Positions 43,162-50,900 of a stretch of DNA of 64,000 nt are shown in pieces. How positions within the stretch are numbered: position 1 is the first letter of the stretch; every line of letters begins with the position of its first letter. The notes under the pieces were generated by a model. It was not told the DNA's origin. It saw nothing but the letters and a program-made list of their open reading frames with translations, and did no database searches. The position numbers and the translations under genes are program-made. Origin of the DNA: Pelobium manganitolerans (GTDB lineage: Bacteria; Bacteroidota; Bacteroidia; Sphingobacteriales; Sphingobacteriaceae); NCBI RefSeq assembly GCF_003609575.1, contig NZ_MBTA01000025.1:62001-126000 (forward strand). Reading direction: 5' to 3'.

Positions 43162-43848
43162 TTAAGGAAGTCCATATAGCTTTTTAACTGCCTTCACCTC
43201 AGTTTCCGTTTTTGCACGCTGAAGGCTCAATAAGGTGTTCTCCCTGTTGAACTGTACCAAATCAGAGTAGTTGGCATCTACCTGATCGGCTGCATTGTTG
43301 ATCAACTCCAGCCTTTTGGCGTCACTCATCTTTGTCGTAAAGGATTTAATAATGAGATTGATCTGGTCAATATTCTTCAGGCTCTCATCGAGAATGCCCG
43401 AATACACCTTTTCCATATACAGCACTTCCTTTGCGGTAAAACGGCTGTCCTGCCGGATGAGTGACCAGGATCTGTTGTATTCGTCCACGAGGCGCAATTG
43501 CTTTTTGGTAATATCCCGGATGCGCTGGTAATAGGAGATAATTGCTTTTACCTGCGCCAGTTCTTCGTAATATTTGCGGTACTGTTCTTTTTGCTTTTCC
43601 GTCCAGTCGGAAATCTCATCCAGTTTCAACTTAGATAACGTGTTTTCCAGTGTCTTCTGAGCATTCTGCAACCAGATTGTTTTATTCTGTAAACGCTGAA
43701 TTTTTAAGTCAACGGCTTTTATCACTTTTTTCACCGCCGCCTTGATGATCTCCAGTATGGCTATCGGTGTTGCATTTGCCTGCTGAACCGGAAGAACCGT
43801 GAAGGAAATGCAAAAAGCCACAAGCATCATTCTTACATATTTTTTCAT
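43162..43848 (-). CDS. Secreted VirB5-like protein (TraI type of Bacteroidota elements), first of three paralogues
   Basis: A 228-residue protein with a signal peptide (MKKYVRMMLVAFCISFTVLPVQQANA) and a helical mature part: LKIQRLQNKTIWLQNAQKTL, RIRDITKKQLRLVDEYNRSW, FTAKEVLYMEKVYSGILDESLKN and LSLQRAKTETEVKAVKKLYGLP. In CTnDOT terms this is the TraI-like secreted component, not the relaxase that shares that name in F plasmids. It is the most divergent of the three copies and begins 3 bases after the small gene at 43852. Confidence 0.78.
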   Translation of the reverse strand: MKKYVRMMLVAFCISFTVLPVQQANATPIAILEIIKAAVKKVIKAVDLKIQRLQNKTIWLQNAQKTLENTLSKLKLDEISDWTEKQKEQYRKYYEELAQVKAIISYYQRIRDITKKQLRLVDEYNRSWSLIRQDSRFTAKEVLYMEKVYSGILDESLKNIDQINLIIKSFTTKMSDAKRLELINNAADQVDANYSDLVQFNRENTLLSLQRAKTETEVKAVKKLYGLP

Positions 43849-43851
43849 TAC

Positions 43852-44241
43852 CTAAATATTTTTAGTAAATAATTCTATTGTTGTCTTTCCTTGTTCCGTC
43901 AGATTTTCCAGATACAGTGATTTAGAACCTGTATCGAAAATGCAGTAGCGATCTCCACCTATTTCAATCAGATGCCCGTTAGAATGCCATCCGTAGGTGG
44001 CAAGCCATGTTTCCTCATTTTCAGGTATGTTGCTGATATAGTCGGTACGGGTGACTTTGAATAAGCTGCCAAAGGGTGTTATGCTTAGCATCGTATCCAC
44101 TCCTGCGATCATATCACTGTGCAGCGGTTGTTTTCCGTAGATGCCTGGCATCATAGAAATGGTGGCGTGATGCTCCCTGCCGAAATGCACGATTACTTTA
44201 ATTGCGCAGCACAGATCCCGTATTAGTTTCTTCAGTTTCAT
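43852..44241 (-). CDS. Hypothetical protein in the transfer operon
   Basis: A 129-residue protein of unknown family. It starts with a basic segment (MKLKKLIRDLCCAIKVIVHFG) and ends with a beta-rich part (YCIFDTGSKSLYLENLTEQGK). No transmembrane helix is certain and no signal peptide is clear. It is packed between TraG (10 bases upstream) and the first VirB5-like gene (3 bases downstream), so it is almost certainly translated and transfer-related. No function is proposed. Confidence 0.6.
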   Translation of the reverse strand: MKLKKLIRDLCCAIKVIVHFGREHHATISMMPGIYGKQPLHSDMIAGVDTMLSITPFGSLFKVTRTDYISNIPENEETWLATYGWHSNGHLIEIGGDRYCIFDTGSKSLYLENLTEQGKTTIELFTKNI

Positions 44242-44251
44242 CGGATGTTTT

Positions 44252-46720
44252 TTAACTTTTATTCCTTATATCTTCTGCCATTGCCGCAATTCCTTTGCGT
44301 ATGTCTCCGTCAAACTTTGCAGCGTATTCCATCAGCTTTACCTTCTCCGTTTGTTCGGTAGTGTAAGCGAGATATTCTTCAAGGCTTACTTCCGTCCGGT
44401 ACACTTTACTCATCATACCGCCCAGGCTGATAAATACCTCCTTATATTTTTTAGCGGGATCGTTGGACTTATTGACCGAGAGCACCAATGCTTTTTCTTT
44501 TTCTGTCAGTCCCAATAATTCCTGTATCTGATCAAATTTGTTCTGGTACTTACTTTGGTCGAGCAGGATCTTGCAATCGCTGTTATTGATGATGGCTTGC
44601 TTTACCACCGGAGAGGAAATGATGTCTTCCACTTCTTGCGTAACCACGATTGCTTCACCGAAAAATTTGCGGACTGTTTTGAACAGGTATTTGATGTATT
44701 CTGCAAAGCCCTCTTTCATTAAGGCTTTCCAGGCTTCCTCTATCAGTATCATTTTGCGGATGCCTTTCATCTTCCGCATTTTGTTGATGAAGACTTCCAT
44801 GATAATAATGGTTACAACAGGAAACAGGATAGGGTGATCCTTAATGTTGTCCAGTTCAAACACGATAAACCTTTCCTGCAACAAATTCAGGTTTTCGGTA
44901 GCGTTAAGCAGGTAATCAAATTCACCACCTTCGTAATAAGGACGCAGCACATAGAGGAAGTTGTCTATGTCAAAATCCTTTTCTTTTACCTTGTCATCTT
45001 CCAGCACTTGCGTGTACTCATCCCGCAGAAAAGCATAAAAACTGTTGAAGCAGGGAAATACATCCGTATTCTTTTCGAGATAACTGTAATAGCCACCAAT
45101 GGCATTTGATAGAGCAACGTATTCACTCCGCTTGAATGCTTCATCGTCTTTCTTCCACAGCGCCAGCAGCAGTGTCTTAATACTTTCTTTCTTTTCGGTA
45201 TCAAGGCTGTCGCCGTCACTTATATAAAATGGGTTGAAGCGGATGGGATTGTCTTCGCTGTAAGTGAAGTAATAACCCTTCACCATGTCGCAAAGTCCTT
45301 TATAGCTATGTCCCACATCTACCAGCACGATATGCGTACCCTGCTCATAATAGCTGCGTACCATGTGGTTGGTAAAGAATGATTTTCCGCTACCGGAAGG
45401 CCCAAGTATGAACTTGTTCCTGTTTGTGCAGATGCCCATTTTCATAGGTTCATCGCTGATGTCCACATGAACGGGTTTTCCTGTAAGCCGGTCGCCCATG
45501 CGAATACCTACCGGGCTTAAAGAAGATCGGTAGCCAGTTTCAAGATTTAGGAAGCAGGTTCCTTGTTCTGCGAACGTATCAAACGTATCATTCATCGGGA
45601 AGTCTGCGGCATTCCCAGGAATGCCTGCCCAAAATATCTGCGGAGCGCCAATGGTTTCCTGTTTGGCTACTGCATCCATCTGCGCCAGCGCAGAGGATAC
45701 CATATTCTTCAGGTCTTTCAGTTCCTCTTTGTTGTCTGTCCATACAAGCACATTGAAATGCGCTTTGACCGGCAACCGTTGCTGGCTGATCGCTTCGTTC
45801 AGAAAATCGTTGGTAGCGTCCCTTGCAATTAAATTCTCCCTGCTGTATGCGGAAAGGGATTGCAGCCTTAGTCTTTTACTCTCCAGCTTTTGGATAGTTT
45901 TCTGCGCATCTTCAATAAAGATGTATTGATTGTATATGTGATTGCAGGGTAAGAGCTGACCTAACGTAGAAGCAAACCCGACACTGAACTTCGTTTTGTC
46001 TGTACTGTATTTATCGTAGTTGATACGGCTGCCGCATAACGCCGGAAGATCCACTGCATCGCCCAGTGTATATAGCTGGCAATATTTATCCCCCACACGC
46101 ATCGCTTCGTCAAAAACGATATCGCCCATCAGGAAGCTATTATTTCGCTCAGACAGGTAACAATACTGTTCTACCAATCCCATTTTACGGCTATGACTGC
46201 GCAGTTCCTTTTCCCTTAATCTGGTCAGTTTCACAAACCCGCTGTCCTCCATGATCCGCTTGAATTGCCCGGTGCTGTCAAGAAAGTCTTGTAGCATCTG
46301 CGGCTTCAATGTTTCTTCCGGCACTATGGATTTGCGCAAGAGGCTTGAAAACATGGAACTGGCTGTTTTCCGTCCTTCCGGTTTTTTGGTAAGCATGATA
46401 TAGCAGGTGTGAGCGAGAAAAGGACATTCATTAAAAAACCGTTCGCTGGCCCGGCTGAGAAAGCTGGTATCTTCTTTTGAGAAGTCGGGTTTATGACCGC
46501 TTTCAAGAAACCAATCCTGTTTGTGGAACACGCTAAATTTTGGAAGCAGCTTAATCGCTTTTATCCATGCCTGGTGAAAGGCTTCATATTCCTGATCGGA
46601 AAGGGTAAATATTTCGGGCAGGTCTGCCTTGAAAACGACAGTCACGTCGCCTTGCTTGCTCAGGATGCAGTCATGTTCTACATCCATGATCGGTAATATA
46701 TTATCCAACACTTTTTCCAT
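44252..46720 (-). CDS. traG: Conjugation ATPase TraG (VirB4 family)
   Basis: An 822-residue ATPase that powers assembly of the conjugation channel at the inner membrane. Walker A is GPSGSGKS at residues 440-447, and a Walker B-like KMILIEEAWKAL lies near residue 680, followed by an arm motif region (QEVEDIISS). The N-terminal 400 residues are the VirB4/TraG-type TraC-like domain (DVEHDCILSKQGDVTVVF). Length and motif order match Bacteroidota TraG. The name is shared with F-plasmid TraG but this is the VirB4 homologue, not the coupling protein. Confidence 0.93.
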   Translation of the reverse strand: MEKVLDNILPIMDVEHDCILSKQGDVTVVFKADLPEIFTLSDQEYEAFHQAWIKAIKLLPKFSVFHKQDWFLESGHKPDFSKEDTSFLSRASERFFNECPFLAHTCYIMLTKKPEGRKTASSMFSSLLRKSIVPEETLKPQMLQDFLDSTGQFKRIMEDSGFVKLTRLREKELRSHSRKMGLVEQYCYLSERNNSFLMGDIVFDEAMRVGDKYCQLYTLGDAVDLPALCGSRINYDKYSTDKTKFSVGFASTLGQLLPCNHIYNQYIFIEDAQKTIQKLESKRLRLQSLSAYSRENLIARDATNDFLNEAISQQRLPVKAHFNVLVWTDNKEELKDLKNMVSSALAQMDAVAKQETIGAPQIFWAGIPGNAADFPMNDTFDTFAEQGTCFLNLETGYRSSLSPVGIRMGDRLTGKPVHVDISDEPMKMGICTNRNKFILGPSGSGKSFFTNHMVRSYYEQGTHIVLVDVGHSYKGLCDMVKGYYFTYSEDNPIRFNPFYISDGDSLDTEKKESIKTLLLALWKKDDEAFKRSEYVALSNAIGGYYSYLEKNTDVFPCFNSFYAFLRDEYTQVLEDDKVKEKDFDIDNFLYVLRPYYEGGEFDYLLNATENLNLLQERFIVFELDNIKDHPILFPVVTIIIMEVFINKMRKMKGIRKMILIEEAWKALMKEGFAEYIKYLFKTVRKFFGEAIVVTQEVEDIISSPVVKQAIINNSDCKILLDQSKYQNKFDQIQELLGLTEKEKALVLSVNKSNDPAKKYKEVFISLGGMMSKVYRTEVSLEEYLAYTTEQTEKVKLMEYAAKFDGDIRKGIAAMAEDIRNKS

Positions 46721-46769
46721 CTCACTTTATTTTACCTGTTATTACTTACTGCACTCTGGCAGTGCTATG

Positions 46770-47597
46770 TTATAGCTTCGGCCCTCTGCGTTGCTGTTTT
46801 CCGCTTTTTTGTTCTTTGCCTGTTTGCTTGATCTGATTTTGTTGCTTACGCTGTTTGTTGATATTCTCTTGTATAGTTGCTTCGATGCCGGTTTCCTTCC
46901 AATCCACCACCTTTGCCTCGAAATGAGACTTTAAATGGGTTTCCTTCAATCCGTAGGTTTCATCCCAGCCACCTTTGCGATTGTATCCTATGGGGTCTAA
47001 TACGCTTTCGTGAGGAAACGAAATAACTATAAGGTCTTTAGGAACTGACGTGATGTTATCATAATCCAGATCCTGAAATTCATGTTTCTTCGGGTTGTAA
47101 GGAATGGTGTAAACTTTACGGTCATCATCATAGAAGTGATCAATCTGATTGAACACAATACCGTTGGAAAGAAAATCGTCTTTAGGGCGAAGCATATCCA
47201 TGCGGATATCAACATAGAAGGTATGACCGGCAATATCTACCGTCGGCAGTTGTCCCATCAGCCTTCTGCCAAGAGCCTGCTGATCTACCATTAATGAGAA
47301 ATCCGTTTTGTCCTGCATTTCATGAATGGAACAGCCATATTTTTCTGCCATTCCAACAGGGTCGAGCTGTACCAGCTCCGGTATTTTAACTGTTCTTACA
47401 TCCGTATCATCGCTGAACAGCATCGGTATATTCTTTTCTTTAGGGCTGTAGTCAAATACATATCCATCGCCTACATCCCGCATGTCTGACAGAGGTATTA
47501 CATTCTCCGGGTTTGCCTTTTCGCTGAGCTGTAGGTTAGCTACGTCAATCACAAAGTCGGTTCCTTCAATTCTATATACCGGTAATTCTCTTTTCAT
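46770..47597 (-). CDS. Conserved-type protein between TraG and TraF, unknown function
   Basis: A 275-residue soluble protein. Its start overlaps the TraF stop (ATGA), so translation is coupled. The first 230 residues are beta-rich and acidic (YRIEGTDFVIDVANLQLSE, VYTIPYNPKKHEFQDLDYDN), with several Asp/Pro turns. The C-terminal 45 residues are a Gln/Lys-rich tail (NKQRKQQNQIKQ) ending in a basic stretch, typical of nucleic-acid or membrane-surface binding. No catalytic motif recognised. Its fixed place within the tra order suggests a transfer role. Confidence 0.6.
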   Translation of the reverse strand: MKRELPVYRIEGTDFVIDVANLQLSEKANPENVIPLSDMRDVGDGYVFDYSPKEKNIPMLFSDDTDVRTVKIPELVQLDPVGMAEKYGCSIHEMQDKTDFSLMVDQQALGRRLMGQLPTVDIAGHTFYVDIRMDMLRPKDDFLSNGIVFNQIDHFYDDDRKVYTIPYNPKKHEFQDLDYDNITSVPKDLIVISFPHESVLDPIGYNRKGGWDETYGLKETHLKSHFEAKVVDWKETGIEATIQENINKQRKQQNQIKQTGKEQKSGKQQRRGPKL

Positions 47598-47923
47598 GAT
47601 TGTTTTAGTTTAGTTCCTATAAAAATTTTCCTGCTTCGCGATTTGATAACTCTCGGGACCTGCTTACGGGCGAGAGCCTTCATCAAGCCATATTCTCCAT
47701 ACTTATTGCTCATGCCGTAGATCTTCATTACAAGGAATGCTCCTGCGGCCACGATAATACCTATGCACAAATAGGTAGGCAGTCCGATGATATACATTAC
47801 CGCAAAAACGATAAGCAGGGCCACGACACCACCGCCCAGATACCAGATATACTGCGCCTTCAAACCCTTGAACTCTATGCTCTGATTAATTCCTTTGTTG
47901 ATCTGATATACACTATTTGCCAT
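47594..47923 (-). CDS. traF: Conjugative transposon protein TraF (DUF4133)
   Basis: A 109-residue membrane protein. The ATG at 47923 gives the typical start MANSVYQINKGINQSIEFKG; an ATG two codons earlier is also in frame. Two adjacent hydrophobic helices (WYLGGGVVALLIVFAVMYII and CIGIIVAAGAFLVMKIYG) are followed by a basic C-terminal tail. This is the VirB3-like component that pairs with TraG/VirB4. In CTnDOT it also sits just before TraG; here one extra gene intervenes. Confidence 0.9.
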   Translation of the reverse strand: MANSVYQINKGINQSIEFKGLKAQYIWYLGGGVVALLIVFAVMYIIGLPTYLCIGIIVAAGAFLVMKIYGMSNKYGEYGLMKALARKQVPRVIKSRSRKIFIGTKLKQS

Positions 47924-47943
47924 AATCATTTCCTTTAATTGGT

Positions 47944-50900
47944 TTATATTCTTATTCTGCTTCGGGAACGTTCTGCCATTTGTTGTGTGGGAAGTATTAC
48001 CTCCTTCGGAGCAATTTGTCCATTGAGTTTTTCGTTAAGTTGAATGACAGGTACTTCAGCCACTTCGTCTGGTTGGTGTTCTGTTACCTGCTGCTGTTTC
48101 AATTGGTTTTCCTGTATTTTAATGGCTATTTGTCTCTCCAGGTTAGCCAGTTCGTTTTTCATTTGTACTAATTCAACCTCCTGCAAAAAAGGCTTCACAG
48201 TAAGCTGTTCCATTTTCGGTATGGCCGTAGCCAGATCCGACAATGTATGTTCGTATTTATCTTTCAGGCTCTCCACCCGGTCAATGGCATTAAGGAAGTG
48301 TCTTGCGGCCAGCTTGGGATTGTCCGTATTGGGAAGGCCATTGTTATAGGTGTACTTAATGCCTTCATGACCCCTTTGCGCATAGAAGCTATTGGAGTAG
48401 CGGTATTCAAAAACGCCATTTTCTTCGTAGGCTTGTTGTTGCCTACGGATATACAGGTTAAAGCCGTACAATGTGCCTACCTGGGTAGTATGCTCGCCCG
48501 CTGCAGTTGGTTTCCAGTCCTGAAACAGTTTAATAATATGTTTGCCGATAGCTTCGCTATCTGCTGAACTGATGTTGTCCAGTTTGATAAGATTGGCTTT
48601 CACGCCGTCTTTATCAATTTGAAGTGCGTTTTTATACGCCGTTTCATCTGCCCGCAGCTTGTCCAATGTTTTGACTGTGGAAGCCTGCTCGTTTTGCAAG
48701 GTTTCCAACTGATATTTGTTACGGGACACTTCCCTGAAATGAGACACTTTCAGGCTCTCCATTACAGCTATTTTCTTTTCCAGCTTTGATTTTTCTAACA
48801 GCGATGTATCACCCGAAAGAATAGCAATGTATTCGGAGAAATTCATCCCGCTCTTTTCATCAATGGCGCCTTCATCAATAGTGCGGACATTCAGCTCACA
48901 ATTTTTCATCTGCGAAATGAACGTCTGTTTATTTTTCAGGAGATTGAATTTGTAATTATCAAGCGACTGCTCTACGGCATATACATAGTTCCGAACTTTG
49001 TTTTCATAATGCTCTTTAGCGATCAAATTGCCCTGGCGTGCGCCCCGGCCATTGCGTTGCTCCAGCTCTGAAGGTTTCCAGGGAATATCCAGATGGTGCA
49101 TAGCCACCACACGTTGCTGAACGTTCAACCCCGTGCCGGCCTTTTCGGTACTGCCTAATAAAATGCGTATTTCACCCCGGTTCATTTTTCGGAACAGCTC
49201 AGGCTTTTTAGTATCTGTCCAGTCGTGTATGAATGTGATCTCACGTTCAGGAATGCCAAAGTCCGTTACCAGTTTTTCTTTAAGTGCATCGTAAATATTG
49301 AACTCGTTTGGTTTAGGCGTGCCAATGTCGGAGAACACTATCTGCGTACCCTTATGCTGCATACTTTCCTGATAGATTTCTGCAATCTTGCGGGCACTGA
49401 CGTTTACTTTGTTATCCGGGTGATCGCTATACTTCCATTCGCTGATCAGTCGCATGTCTGCGGCCATCTTTTTTGCATAGTTGGTGGCAATCAGCATCCG
49501 GCCCTTATCTTCTTCAGGCGTTAGCCTGCCACGTCCAATCAGTTCACCGTTACCGGTTTTAGCGAACTGCATTAGGTTTTTGATGAACTCAACCTGTTCA
49601 GGTGTTGGTTTTATATTCACCAGCGTTTCATTCAAATTCGGCTTATCAAGGTTGATATGCTTTGCCGTTTTGTAGTCGGTAATTTCGTTGTAGAATAAAG
49701 CCAGCTCGGGGACTTTTATGAAATGCCGGAAGCGTTCTTTGGCTATGATTTCATTAGTGACTGAAAATTCAAAGTCTGTTGTCTTACGTGCGAATACGGC
49801 TGCCCAGCCATCAAAATTTTCAATATGCTGACGTTCCATTTCTTTCGGGCGCAGGTATTTGAACAGCAGATACATTTCGGTAAGGCTGTTTGATATGGGT
49901 GTGCCAGAAAGGAAGGTTACGCACAGGTCGCTGTTAAAACGGCTCTGCAATTCCCGGACTGCAAACAGCATGTTAAGCGCCTTCTGGCTACCTTCCATAT
50001 TGCCTAAGCCTGCAACCCGGTTGTGACGGGTTGTAAACGTGAGGTTTTTATACTTATGGGATTCATCCACAAAGAGGTGATCAATGCCCATATCCCTGAA
50101 ATTGATACCTGCATCTTTCTTTTCTTCTATATCTTTAAGCACTCCCTTCAGCTTGCCTTCAAGATTGTTTTTGCGTATCTCTAAGCCTTTAAGCATTTTC
50201 TTAGAGATGTCGCCACCAAGATCTTTGACTGTTTCCAGATCGCGTTCTACATTGTTTAGCTCTGTCTGGAATATTTCTTTTTGTATTTCCGGTGACTGCG
50301 GTATTTTCCCGAACTGATCATGAGTGAGAATGATGCAATCCCAATTGTTGTTCTTTATTTCATGAAAGAGGCGTAACCGTTGTGCTGGCGTAAAATCGTT
50401 TTGTCCCGGAAACAGTATGCGGGCCTTTGGATAGGCTTTCTTATAAGTTTCAGCAATCTGGTTAACATTGGCTTTCAGCGCAACGATCATCGGCTTGTGT
50501 ACGATGCCCAGACGTTTCATTTCCTGAGCGGAAACAATCATCGTAAACGTTTTGCCCAAACCCACTTCATGATCAACCAATGCGCCACGGTTTTGTATAA
50601 TACGCCATGCAGCATTTTTCTGACTGCTGTATAGGTCTTCAATACCCAAAGCCTTTTTATCAAGTCCGGGAAAATTCAGGTGAGTGCCATCGAACTCCCG
50701 TAATACGTAGCAGTTGAATGTATCGTTGTATAGGTTCTCTAAGTGCTTTTTTTCTGTATCGGGCAATTCGTTCAGCCAGCTGATAAAACCGCTTCGTATC
50801 TGCTCAATCTTTTGGTGAGCCAACTGTATGGCTTCACTATCCGGCAGTCTGATGGTTGTGTTGTTCGGCCCCTTTACTTCATAGGTAAAGAAAGGAGTGG

